A stretch of 31,813 nucleotides of DNA from a virus. Below the pieces are notes generated by a model. That model saw nothing but the letters and a program-made list of their open reading frames with translations, was not told the DNA's origin and made no database searches. The stretch covers positions 1-31,813 of IMG/VR virus record IMGVR_UViG_3300047564_005479, one strand, 5' to 3'. Both the position numbers and the translations under genes were made by a program. Below, one piece after another: positions 16,124 to 24,890 of the stretch (its first letter is position 1; the number at the start of each line of letters is the position of its first letter).

Positions 16124-19100
16124 ATGGCAGTCCAAATCAATGTAGCAGCAAATCAAGCCGCCTTAGTTCAATCAATTCAAGCTGGCGTACAAGCTTACAA
16201 TCAACGATTTGCAAATCAAAATCAGGTCAATCTACAAGTTAATGCTAGAGGTTTTTCTCAACCTCTTGGTAGAATTACAGGTGATGTTAAGGATTTCGAG
16301 GCTGCATTAGCTGCTTCTAATGCGCGTGTTATCGCGTTCGGTGCGTCAACTGCTGTATTAGGTGGTGTTTTACGTGGTTTTAGAAGCATTGCTGAAGTTA
16401 CAGTTGAAGTTGAAAAGAATTTAGCTGATATTAATCGTGTTTTCGGATTAACTACCAAAGAATTACAAAAATTTAGTACAGATTTATTTAATGTTAGTAA
16501 ACAGACAGCAAGTTCTTTTGGCGATGCATCTAAAGCTGCTCTAGAATTTTCACGTCAAGGTGTTAAAGCTGAAGAGGTGTTACAAAGAACAGCAGACGCA
16601 ATGACTCTTGCCAGATTGGCAGGCATGAATGTAAATAATGCTATCGAAGCATTAACTGCTACAGTAAATGGTTTCCAAGCTACAGGAATAACGACAACAC
16701 AAGTTTTAAATAAATTAGTTGCGGTTGAACAAAGCTATGCAGTAAGTGCCGGTGATTTAGCTGAAGCTCTTTCTAGAACAGGTCTAGCAGCTCAAGAAGC
16801 TGGTGTTAATATCGATCAATTAAACGCGCTTGTTACAGCGGCGCAGGAAAAAACTGCGCGTGGTGGTGCTGTTATCGGTAACGCATTAAAAACAATTTTT
16901 ACAAGATTACAGCGTACTGAAACGCTTGATCAGTTAGAAGCTTTTAATATCGGAGTTCGCGATATTCAAGGTAATATTTTACCAGCCGTACAAATATTAC
17001 AAAATTTTGCAGGCGCTTACAATAATTTAGCTGATTCACAAAGAGCGCAATTATCTGAACAAGTTGCAGGTGTTTATCAAGTAAACATATTAAAAGCAAT
17101 TATTGGAGATTTAAATAATAAACAAGGAGCTTATGCTGGAGCTTTACAAAAAGGCGCGATGGCAACAAATGAAGCTCAAGTCGCCGCTGCTAAATTAAAT
17201 CAAACATTAGATGCTTTATTAAGCCAAACTAGCACAGTTGCTCAACAGTTCGCCAATAATGTTGGTAAAGTAACATTTGAACCTTTAGCTAAATATACGG
17301 CAGAATCATTTAAATCATTATTTGAGAATTTAAATGAGATTCTTGAAGGTGAAGGCGTAGGTTCTACTTTTGCAAATGGTTTATTAAAAGGTATTCGAAA
17401 TGTATTAGCTGGTCCCGGAGCAATTGGTGCATTTTTCGTATTATTTAAGTTAATACAAAATTCTTTTACATATCTTTCTCAAGCATTGCCTCAGATTGTT
17501 GGTATAACAACAGAAACACAAAACAGAAAAAATATTGAACAAGCTATTTTGCAAATCATGCAGCAACAAGGACCAGTTGCCCAAGCTTTGGCTGGTCAAA
17601 TGGGTAATCAAACTGCTCAAGCGCAGTTATTATTACAACTAGCAAGACAACAAACAGCAGAATATCAAAGACAACAAGCATTAGTTGCTGCTTTAGCTCC
17701 AGCATTATCCGCTCAAGGTGTTAGCGCAAGAGGTCAACAAGGATTAAGAGTTACAAGAAGTGGTGGATATATACCTAAAGAAGCAAAACTTCAAGAAACC
17801 ATAGGAGCGCTTGCTGGAGGTTATACGCCCGGTCAAGTAATTAAATCTCCTGTTGGTGGAGTAATGAACTCGGCAGAACAAGTAAAATATATGCCAGGTT
17901 TTGCTCAACCATTTATAAATCCACCAGCCAATTCTGATGCAGGAAGAACTCATAGACGCAATTCTATAAATAGAACAGGTGTTGATCCATATATGAATAA
18001 TGGATTTATACCTAATTTTTATATAGATTCAACAGATAAAAAGAGATTTCAATCTGCTAAAATAATTGAGGGTAATTTGTTTGAAAAAGAATTGTATACT
18101 AAATTGGATACTGGAACAGAACCACCCGGTGCAACATTAGATTTTCCAACAGGAAAATTAGAATCAGTTAGATCAAAAAATAGACAAACGACTTTATCTG
18201 TTGGGATTGATGATCAAACTTTATATGGTGATGCAAAGTTATCTTTGAATTCATCAAATATAACCAGCATGATCTCTAAATATATTAGAGCTGGAAATAA
18301 ATTTATTATAGGAGATACTGTTTTTGATGATAAAAATTATTCTATTTTGTATAAATATGGTCCACCTGATAATTTATTAACGAACAAAACTAGAAAATTA
18401 TCTTCTTTATTAAAACATAATCCTTCTTTAATTCATAACATTGGTCATCGATTAATTGATATGAGAACTGGAAATAGATTGAATAAAGCAGGTGAAAATA
18501 CAAAAATTGGTTTGACGTTTTTTGGAGACAAAGTAGATATAGGGCAAACATCTGCTTCAGGATTTATACCTAATCTAGCATCATCACAATTACCAGCTGA
18601 ATACCGCAATCCAATAACAGGTAAATTGAATAACCCTAAAATTGCAGCTGCAATAAGAATGGGTAAATTAGATCCAGCTGTTGCTATGGCTGCTGGCTAT
18701 AAAACATCATCACAGTCTATACAAGAAAGAAAACAAGGAGCATTAGAAAGGGTATTGAGTTCGGGATTCAAAAAAATAGGTATTTCTGGAATTGGAATAT
18801 TACCTAGTAGCACAACAGCTTCTCAAACAAATCCATTTGCAAAAAATTTCGAACGTTTGGCGCTTGAAAAAGCAAAACAAATGTTTGCAACAAATAATAT
18901 TGTTTTTGCTTCAAATTATGAAAAAGGTGGTAAAAGATTTCATGGGGCTCCAGGTAATACCAGAATCGATGCATTAGAAGATAATTTGACTGGTCCTGTT
19001 ATTGAAATGAAGTCTGGTGATACTACGCCTGATGCTAAGGTGAAAACAAAATTTACACAAGCTAAAAATGAATTAATTGAAATGTGGCACAGTGCAATGC

Positions 19101-22100
19101 CTAAAGAAAAATTAGATACTATTGTTCAAAGCATTGGTGCTCGACCTGAGTATTTATTCTATAATGCAGACAAAGAGATCAAAAGAGGAACAGAGCAAAT
19201 TATACAAGCTAGCACTGGTTTCATTCCTAATTTTGCGGCTATTGATAGAAATATTTTGCGAGATATGATTAAATTCAATATTGCAAATGCTTCTTCATCT
19301 ACTAAAGGTTTAAAAAATGTAGAATTAAGCAGAAGCGTTAGAGGAAGAGGAAAACGCTGGCAAAGTCTATCAGAACAATATAATAAAAATATTCCAGAAA
19401 ATGAAATAATAAACGCTGTTTTTGCTTCAAGATATCAAGAAACTGGTAATCCATTTTTTGAAAAACGTTTCACGCAACAAAGCATTGAAGATACAATAGA
19501 GCGTCATCAAAGTGATGTTCCTGATTTTTCTGGTGGAGAAAATTTTAAAAAATCTCCATTTGTTTCTACAAGTTTAAAGAAAAGTTCAGCTTTTGCACAT
19601 GCATCTATAACAGGCGGTGAAATAATAAAACAACAAAAAGTTAGACTTTCTAGGATTTTAAATAAACAAGCGTATTCTTTATTGATAGATAAATATGGAG
19701 AAGAAAAAGTTAAAGAAACAATTTTAAATTTATCAAAATTAAAAGGCGGAAAAGGTATTGGATTTGATGTTAATGACTTTCTTAAAACTCATTATGATAT
19801 AATTCGTTCAAAAGGAAAAGTTGCATATCGCGAATCTGAAAATGAAGTAGCTATTTTAAGTAAAGGTTTTATACCTAATTTTGCTGCTGATTATATAAAT
19901 CAAGTAATGAATCTTGAATCTAATATGAGCGGCAATAAAGCTGTATTAGATACAAAAAGCGGACCTTTTCCATTTATACGTAATAGTTCTCAGCCTAATT
20001 TTGCAGCGGCTATTTCTGATCATGGTGGAATGAACAAGGCTTTAAATGATTCTTATAAAAATCAAGTTGCTGCTGGATTGATGAATAAAGGATTCATTCC
20101 CAATTTTGCACCATTTGATATAACAGGAACAAGTTTACAAAGATCTGGAGGTGGAGCAGTTAGTCATAAAAAAATTAATAAAGCAATTAATGATTATATA
20201 AACAGTATTGATTTAAGTACTACTAGTAACAAAGATATTAGTGATGCTTTATTAACTAAATTACTGCCACAATTTAAGTTAAATCAACAAAGTTTCAATG
20301 AAGTAAGAAGAGCGGCTTTAGATTATGCTAAAGCTCAAAAAGCAGCCGCACAACAAACACAACAACAGACTCAACAAGCATCACAAGGAAAAGGTGGATT
20401 ATTTCCTACATTTAAAAAACTAGGTAATATTGGTTCTAATATAGGAAAAGTTATAAATAGTCCATTGGGTGCAATGATCACATCTCAGCTAGGATCGGCA
20501 ATCGCTGGCCAATTTGCTTTTGGAGATAAGAAAAGATATGAAATGACAGAAAATCAAAGAAAAATGCAAAGTTTTGCTAATACAGGTGTTACCGCTATAT
20601 CTACAGGCGCATTTATTGGAACGGCTGCATTAGGGCCTGGATATGGAACAGCAATTGGTGCTGCTGCTGGTGGTTTGTTTGCATTTATTGAAGCAACTAA
20701 AGCAGCTAAATTAAGTTTATCAGAATTTAGAGATTCAATTTCTGAAAACGCTGAAAAACAAACTTCTATAATTTCTGATTATAAAGATAATTTAGAAAAA
20801 CTAACAAAAGCCACAGAATCTGGAGATAAAAATTTAATAGATAAAGCTACAAGAGATTTATCTGCATCTTTAAGTGGATTAGCTGCCAAAAATTTAACAT
20901 CAAATATTCAAGGTAAATCTGTTGAAGATCTTGATATTCTAATTTCTGATATAAACAAAAAAGCCGCTATGTCAACAAATGTTTTATCTGCTACTGAGAA
21001 AATTGGTACTGGTGCTAAAGAAGTTTCATTTTTTGATAAGTTTAAACAGCAAGCTGGGGAAGCTATTATTAATTTAACAAATATAGTAATTGATACATTT
21101 AAATTTATAGGTAATGGTTTTGTAAAAATAGGAACTGGAATAGTTGAGATGTTTTCTAGTTTGTTAACAAATATAAAGCCTGCTTGGGAAAATATGATGG
21201 ATTTTTTGGGTTCTTCGATTTCTATGTTGGGTTTGAAAATTCAAGCGTTTTATAATGATGTTTTAAGTGGTATAGGATTTAATCGTGATGCAGAAATAGA
21301 ACAAACGAAATCAGCAATTGATATTTATGCGCAAATATATAAAGAATCTGCAAATAAAATATCTGATTCTATAAAAAAAGCTTTAGGTTCTGCGTCTGAG
21401 CTGGCTATTAATTTTGATATAGGAGAATTTAGTAGTAAATTTTTACAAGGTTATGGTGAATTTTTTGGAGTTACAGGCCAAAGAAAAATACAGCAGTATA
21501 ATATGGAAGATATTATTGCTAATTATGTGAAAGAAGGAGGCGCTGGAACATCAGCATTTTATAAAAGGATTTTTAATTTAGGAGAAAAAGGTAAAAAGGG
21601 TCAATTAATGGATGAGCAATTGTATAATGTTATAAATGAAATAGCTGTTTCTCAAGCTTCGAAAGATAGAGCGGCAGCGATTGAAAATTTACGTAGTATG
21701 TTAGTTGATCGAGGAATCAGTGGTGAAGATATTGATGTGCTAATATATCAAATTGAAAAATTTTCCGAAAAAAGCAACTATAAAGGACAATTTATTCTTA
21801 GTGAATTTAAAAATTTTATTTCGAGTTTAATGAGTGTGGATGCTACTTCAAAAGAAATGGCTACGACTCAAGTTAATGCAATTAAAAATTTTACTAAAAT
21901 AAGAAACGATATTGATACTTCTATTAGAGATTATGTTCAAAGATCAGAAATGAATCAAATTGCAATCAACGGAGCAATTGAAAGACAGAAGGTATTGTTA
22001 TCTGAAAGATCAAGAATTGCAGAAGTTTTTGGAAGACCTTTTGAATCTATTAATATTAAACAGCAAGAAAGAATATTGGATATAAATAGATCTTATCAAA

Positions 22101-24046
22101 GCGATTTAGCTAAAAGCAGTGAGAAAACTACTCAATTATTAGATACTTTATCAAAACAATCAACTTATCAAAGTTTAGAAAGCATTCAACAATTGCAGCA
22201 AGCTTTTGTATCTGAAGATTATACACCTGAACAAAGATTGCAATTAATACAACAAAGTTTACAAGCTACAACAGTAGATAAAGAAGGAAAAGCGCAAAAT
22301 TTAATAAATTTTCAAAATGCTTCAGATAGACAAAAATTTCTTGATTTATTAAAAGCTGAATCCGACTCGTTGGATAAAAGAAAAGCTCAAAACGCTGAAG
22401 ATATTAAAACAGCTAAATTAATATATGATCAAGAAGTTAAACGCGCTCAAGAAGCAAGAGATTTTAATTTTCAATTAAGAGCAGGGGTTTTATCTTTATC
22501 TGATGAGGCTGATTTATTATTAGGTCAATTAGGTAGAAAAATACCAAGTGCTTTTGCTGATGGCATGACTAATGCACTTATGCAAGTTGCTAAAGGAACA
22601 CAATCTATAGGCGATGCATTTAAAGATATGGCTATAAATTTTGGTCAAATGTTAATGCAAGAAGTTATGCGAGCAGCAATAGGCAAAGTTTTGGGAAATG
22701 TTCTGACTCCAATGTTTAGTCAAACAGGAGGAATCGTTGGTAAACAAAATGGTGGTATTATTCGTGCTGAAAATGGCGCTTATATACCTGGAAATAGAAC
22801 TGGAGATAGAAATTTAGCGATGTTGGAAGATGGCGAATATGTATTAAATAGAGAAGCGGTTGCAGCGATTGGGGTAAGCAATTTAGATAGTTTGAATTAT
22901 GGAATGGCACCTCGTTTTCAAAGTGGTGGCGGTTTCGGTTTGGCTGCTGAACAAGCTTTAGTTGAAGATGAATTAAAATATTCAGGAATGTTAATGGAAA
23001 GTGGTCGAGCTAATAAACCTATAGATATTGAAGATTATACTTCTTATGCATATGCTGAAGATACGTATTTTAAAGATATGCGTGAAAAAGCAATACAAGC
23101 TGAACAAGAAAGAATACAAAAAGTTTATCAAGACAAGGTTAAAAACTTACAATTGATGACATCGATTATGGGGGCAGTTGGTAGTATTTCATTATCTGTT
23201 GGTATGGCGGGAGTCGCTGCTGCTTCCGCAGCGGGTGAAAGCGCAAAAGGAGCCCAAGCGGGAGCAGCTGGAGCCAGTACAGCGATTAGTTCTGGGGCTG
23301 AAGTTGGTAAACAAACAATTACAGCTGCAACTCCAGAGGTGCAAAAAGGATTAGATCAAGCAATGAAAGGTAGTAATTATGCATTAGGAAGATTTCTTAG
23401 TAAAAATAGCAATGAAATATTAGTCAATGGTCAATCTTTAAAAGGTCTTGCTGTGGGAAGAGATATAGCTAAATATGGATATATGGTGGATCCAAATAAG
23501 TTTGGCAAAGTAACGGGATTATCTGGTTATGCTAACATTCAGTCTATTTTTGGACAAACTCGTAATCAAAATATGTTTGGTAATTTGTTTCCAAATGTTT
23601 TAAGTTCTGGTAGAGATGTGATTTCATCAAATATGCCAAGGCGTCAAACTGGAGGTTTAGTTGGTTATCAATCTGGTGGTTTTATACCATATGGTTCTAG
23701 AATATCTGATAATGTTCCACGTTATATGTCTGGTGGTATTAATTTGATGAATAATAATATGAATAAAAAATATATGATGATGCCATCTGTTGGTATGCAG
23801 TCTGGCGGTTCAACGAGCGGAGTATCTAATACAACAAATAATAGCACAAATTCAACAAATATTGCTATCAATATTGATAAATCAGGAACAACTGTAATTG
23901 GAGAATCTGGTAATAATTATAGCAATAACGATTATCAATTTAGCAAAGACTTGGCAAGAGTTGTTGCTAAAATCGCAGATTCAAGAATTAGTGATGCAAA
24001 AAGATCAGGCGGTTCTTTAGGTAGAGGCTCTTCTTACTCTTCATGA
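16124..24046 (+). CDS. TP901-type tape measure protein with embedded enzyme-like domains
   Basis: The product is 2,640 residues. The N-terminal region (about 105-340) has the TP901-type tape measure core: a SKQTASSFGDASKAALEFSRQG stretch, SAGDLAEALSRTGLAAQEAG, ARGGAVIGNALKTIFTRLQ. Hydrophobic segments occur near 430-445, 1490-1530 and 2345-2385, as expected for a protein that contacts the host membrane. Residues 627-1329 are punctuated by GFIPNF(A) motifs that bracket domains resembling two PD-(D/E)XK nucleases and an ADP-ribosyltransferase (listed separately). After 1330 come Gln/Ala-rich and helical stretches, then AYIPGNRTGD ... LEDGEYVLNREAVAAIG (2219-2250), a common tape measure C-terminal module, and a Gly/Asn/Ser-rich tail. 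It sets tail length and is released on DNA entry. Lambda gpH (853 residues) makes a 135-nm tail; full helical use of this length would give about 400 nm, but the embedded domains probably do not count. The stop overlaps the next start (ATGA). Confidence 0.92.
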   Translation: MAVQINVAANQAALVQSIQAGVQAYNQRFANQNQVNLQVNARGFSQPLGRITGDVKDFEAALAASNARVIAFGASTAVLGGVLRGFRSIAEVTVEVEKNLADINRVFGLTTKELQKFSTDLFNVSKQTASSFGDASKAALEFSRQGVKAEEVLQRTADAMTLARLAGMNVNNAIEALTATVNGFQATGITTTQVLNKLVAVEQSYAVSAGDLAEALSRTGLAAQEAGVNIDQLNALVTAAQEKTARGGAVIGNALKTIFTRLQRTETLDQLEAFNIGVRDIQGNILPAVQILQNFAGAYNNLADSQRAQLSEQVAGVYQVNILKAIIGDLNNKQGAYAGALQKGAMATNEAQVAAAKLNQTLDALLSQTSTVAQQFANNVGKVTFEPLAKYTAESFKSLFENLNEILEGEGVGSTFANGLLKGIRNVLAGPGAIGAFFVLFKLIQNSFTYLSQALPQIVGITTETQNRKNIEQAILQIMQQQGPVAQALAGQMGNQTAQAQLLLQLARQQTAEYQRQQALVAALAPALSAQGVSARGQQGLRVTRSGGYIPKEAKLQETIGALAGGYTPGQVIKSPVGGVMNSAEQVKYMPGFAQPFINPPANSDAGRTHRRNSINRTGVDPYMNNGFIPNFYIDSTDKKRFQSAKIIEGNLFEKELYTKLDTGTEPPGATLDFPTGKLESVRSKNRQTTLSVGIDDQTLYGDAKLSLNSSNITSMISKYIRAGNKFIIGDTVFDDKNYSILYKYGPPDNLLTNKTRKLSSLLKHNPSLIHNIGHRLIDMRTGNRLNKAGENTKIGLTFFGDKVDIGQTSASGFIPNLASSQLPAEYRNPITGKLNNPKIAAAIRMGKLDPAVAMAAGYKTSSQSIQERKQGALERVLSSGFKKIGISGIGILPSSTTASQTNPFAKNFERLALEKAKQMFATNNIVFASNYEKGGKRFHGAPGNTRIDALEDNLTGPVIEMKSGDTTPDAKVKTKFTQAKNELIEMWHSAMPKEKLDTIVQSIGARPEYLFYNADKEIKRGTEQIIQASTGFIPNFAAIDRNILRDMIKFNIANASSSTKGLKNVELSRSVRGRGKRWQSLSEQYNKNIPENEIINAVFASRYQETGNPFFEKRFTQQSIEDTIERHQSDVPDFSGGENFKKSPFVSTSLKKSSAFAHASITGGEIIKQQKVRLSRILNKQAYSLLIDKYGEEKVKETILNLSKLKGGKGIGFDVNDFLKTHYDIIRSKGKVAYRESENEVAILSKGFIPNFAADYINQVMNLESNMSGNKAVLDTKSGPFPFIRNSSQPNFAAAISDHGGMNKALNDSYKNQVAAGLMNKGFIPNFAPFDITGTSLQRSGGGAVSHKKINKAINDYINSIDLSTTSNKDISDALLTKLLPQFKLNQQSFNEVRRAALDYAKAQKAAAQQTQQQTQQASQGKGGLFPTFKKLGNIGSNIGKVINSPLGAMITSQLGSAIAGQFAFGDKKRYEMTENQRKMQSFANTGVTAISTGAFIGTAALGPGYGTAIGAAAGGLFAFIEATKAAKLSLSEFRDSISENAEKQTSIISDYKDNLEKLTKATESGDKNLIDKATRDLSASLSGLAAKNLTSNIQGKSVEDLDILISDINKKAAMSTNVLSATEKIGTGAKEVSFFDKFKQQAGEAIINLTNIVIDTFKFIGNGFVKIGTGIVEMFSSLLTNIKPAWENMMDFLGSSISMLGLKIQAFYNDVLSGIGFNRDAEIEQTKSAIDIYAQIYKESANKISDSIKKALGSASELAINFDIGEFSSKFLQGYGEFFGVTGQRKIQQYNMEDIIANYVKEGGAGTSAFYKRIFNLGEKGKKGQLMDEQLYNVINEIAVSQASKDRAAAIENLRSMLVDRGISGEDIDVLIYQIEKFSEKSNYKGQFILSEFKNFISSLMSVDATSKEMATTQVNAIKNFTKIRNDIDTSIRDYVQRSEMNQIAINGAIERQKVLLSERSRIAEVFGRPFESINIKQQERILDINRSYQSDLAKSSEKTTQLLDTLSKQSTYQSLESIQQLQQAFVSEDYTPEQRLQLIQQSLQATTVDKEGKAQNLINFQNASDRQKFLDLLKAESDSLDKRKAQNAEDIKTAKLIYDQEVKRAQEARDFNFQLRAGVLSLSDEADLLLGQLGRKIPSAFADGMTNALMQVAKGTQSIGDAFKDMAINFGQMLMQEVMRAAIGKVLGNVLTPMFSQTGGIVGKQNGGIIRAENGAYIPGNRTGDRNLAMLEDGEYVLNREAVAAIGVSNLDSLNYGMAPRFQSGGGFGLAAEQALVEDELKYSGMLMESGRANKPIDIEDYTSYAYAEDTYFKDMREKAIQAEQERIQKVYQDKVKNLQLMTSIMGAVGSISLSVGMAGVAAASAAGESAKGAQAGAAGASTAISSGAEVGKQTITAATPEVQKGLDQAMKGSNYALGRFLSKNSNEILVNGQSLKGLAVGRDIAKYGYMVDPNKFGKVTGLSGYANIQSIFGQTRNQNMFGNLFPNVLSSGRDVISSNMPRRQTGGLVGYQSGGFIPYGSRISDNVPRYMSGGINLMNNNMNKKYMMMPSVGMQSGGSTSGVSNTTNNSTNSTNIAINIDKSGTTVIGESGNNYSNNDYQFSKDLARVVAKIADSRISDAKRSGGSLGRGSSYSS
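18041..18559 (+). other. Domain: possible PD-(D/E)XK nuclease fold in tape measure (first)
   Basis: Residues about 640-812. The motif order fits the fold: helix with EGNLFEKEL (E654), then ATLDF (D673), then YGDAKLS (D703, K705 as the (D/E)XK). It ends at GFIPNL. The match is weaker than that of the next domain: the spacing of 30 residues between D673 and D703 is long, and no homology search was possible. It could instead be a degenerate or non-catalytic relative. Confidence 0.4.
18821..19216 (+). other. Domain: PD-(D/E)XK nuclease-like in tape measure (second)
   Basis: Residues about 900-1031. A helix with NFERLALEKAKQMF (E910) precedes TRIDAL (D949), then VIEMKSGD (E961, K963), then a helix with Gln in FTQAKNEL (Q979), and a strand EYLFYNA. 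E, D, E-X-K and Q in this order and spacing are the full active-site set of the PD-(D/E)XK superfamily. The domain ends at GFIPNFA (1032). It would cut DNA or RNA; the target is unknown. Confidence 0.68.
19238..19864 (+). other. Domain: ADP-ribosyltransferase-like (R-S-E type) in tape measure
   Basis: Residues about 1039-1247. The three marks of R-S-E ADP-ribosyltransferases occur in order: a basic ELSRSVRGRG (candidate R1070 or R1073), SPFVSTSLKKSSAFAHA with STS at 1148-1150, and YRESENEVAILSKG with E1239-x-E1241 before a hydrophobic strand. The region between STS and E-x-E is beta-rich, as in the fold. It ends at GFIPNFA (1248). It would transfer ADP-ribose from NAD to a host protein, if active. 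Confidence 0.62.
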
Positions 24047-24855
24047 AAAACGCTATCACAAATTATGAAAATACTTTCTATTTAGAAGGTGTAGCAATAT
24101 CTGGTATTTCTAGTGTTGATGGTTCTTATAGTTTAGATTATAAGCCAATTAATATTTTAGGTAAAGGTTTTGTAAAACAAGTTATTGCTTCTGTGCCGAC
24201 TGCAAGTTTATCTATAAATAGATATTTAATTAATAATGATCCTGTTTTTAGTTTGACTGGTGATGGTCCAAATTATTTAGCTAAATCAACAAGTGGCGGT
24301 TTATATTATAATGATATTTATTTTTCTTTTTCTGGAGCCTATTTAAAATCTTTATCTGTTAGTTGTTCTGTTGGCGAAGTTCCTCAAATTGCATCTCAGT
24401 TTGATATATATGGTAATATAGGACCAGTCACAAATCCTTCGGGAAATAATGCTGCAAATTCTATTTTTGTTCCACAAGTTAAAGACATAACAGTTACTTG
24501 TCGAGATTCATCAACAAATAGAGTAAAAGATTTTAATGTAGACTTTAATTGCGCCAAAAATCCAATCTACGGTTTAACTGGTAGTAATGCTGAATATCCA
24601 ATAGAAGTTCATAATGTTTTTCCTATTGAAGTGGTTGGTTCATTTACTTTGGATATTGATGATTATGAAACAAAAAAAGTGTTTGATGATTTAACTAGTA
24701 ATGGTGATACATCTTTTACTGTAAGAGTTGGTAAAACAAATGAAGTTGTTTTTGCTTTTACAGGAACTAATTCAAAAATAGTTAGTGAAGAAGTTAGTTC
24801 TAGTGCGGATGATGTATTAAGTGTAAAAGTATCATATAAAACATATATAGATTAA
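24043..24855 (+). CDS. Tail-tube-like minor tail protein, paralogue A
   Basis: The product is 270 residues and beta-rich. It begins NAITNYENTFYLEGVAISGI and includes FSFSGAYLKSLSVSCSVGE followed by SQFDIYGNIGP. The last two segments match the next gene (ISGLYPKSISFSV ... ANFDWYGNVSV), so the two are paralogues. The start overlaps the tape measure stop (ATGA), so it is probably coupled to it. In siphophages this place is occupied by distal tail, tail-tip or tube-like proteins that form the ring below the tube. A tube-like fold is my inference from the paralogue pattern and position; no catalytic motif is present. Confidence 0.5.
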   Translation: MKNAITNYENTFYLEGVAISGISSVDGSYSLDYKPINILGKGFVKQVIASVPTASLSINRYLINNDPVFSLTGDGPNYLAKSTSGGLYYNDIYFSFSGAYLKSLSVSCSVGEVPQIASQFDIYGNIGPVTNPSGNNAANSIFVPQVKDITVTCRDSSTNRVKDFNVDFNCAKNPIYGLTGSNAEYPIEVHNVFPIEVVGSFTLDIDDYETKKVFDDLTSNGDTSFTVRVGKTNEVVFAFTGTNSKIVSEEVSSSADDVLSVKVSYKTYID

Positions 24856-24878
24856 TTTTAATTTGATATATTTTTTAG

Positions 24879-24884
24879 CATAAT
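24879..24884 (+). promoter_or_regulatory. CATAAT box before paralogue B
   Basis: CATAAT lies six bases before the ATG at 24891, in a 35-base gap. There is no Shine-Dalgarno. It is similar in word and spacing to the box at 14329, but the gap is AT-rich. Confidence 0.25.
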
Positions 24885-24890
24885 AATAAA

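Larger units (their letters stand above)
18002..20110 (+). repeat. GFIPNF(A) motif array in tape measure protein
   Basis: The motif occurs at residues 627 (GFIPNFY), 813 (GFIPNLA), 1032, 1248 and 1323 (GFIPNFA), with a reduced PNFA at 1291; GGYIPK at 547 is a weaker relative. Copies lie at domain borders: each of the three enzyme-like domains ends directly at one. The encoding DNA differs between copies (ggatttatacct, ggtttcattcct, ggattcattccc), so the protein motif is under selection and not just a recent DNA duplication. Confidence 0.85.

Noticed and set aside
16033-16242. 69-codon plus-strand ORF spanning the start of the tape measure gene
   Set aside because: It overlaps two strong genes in a third frame and has a low-complexity product.
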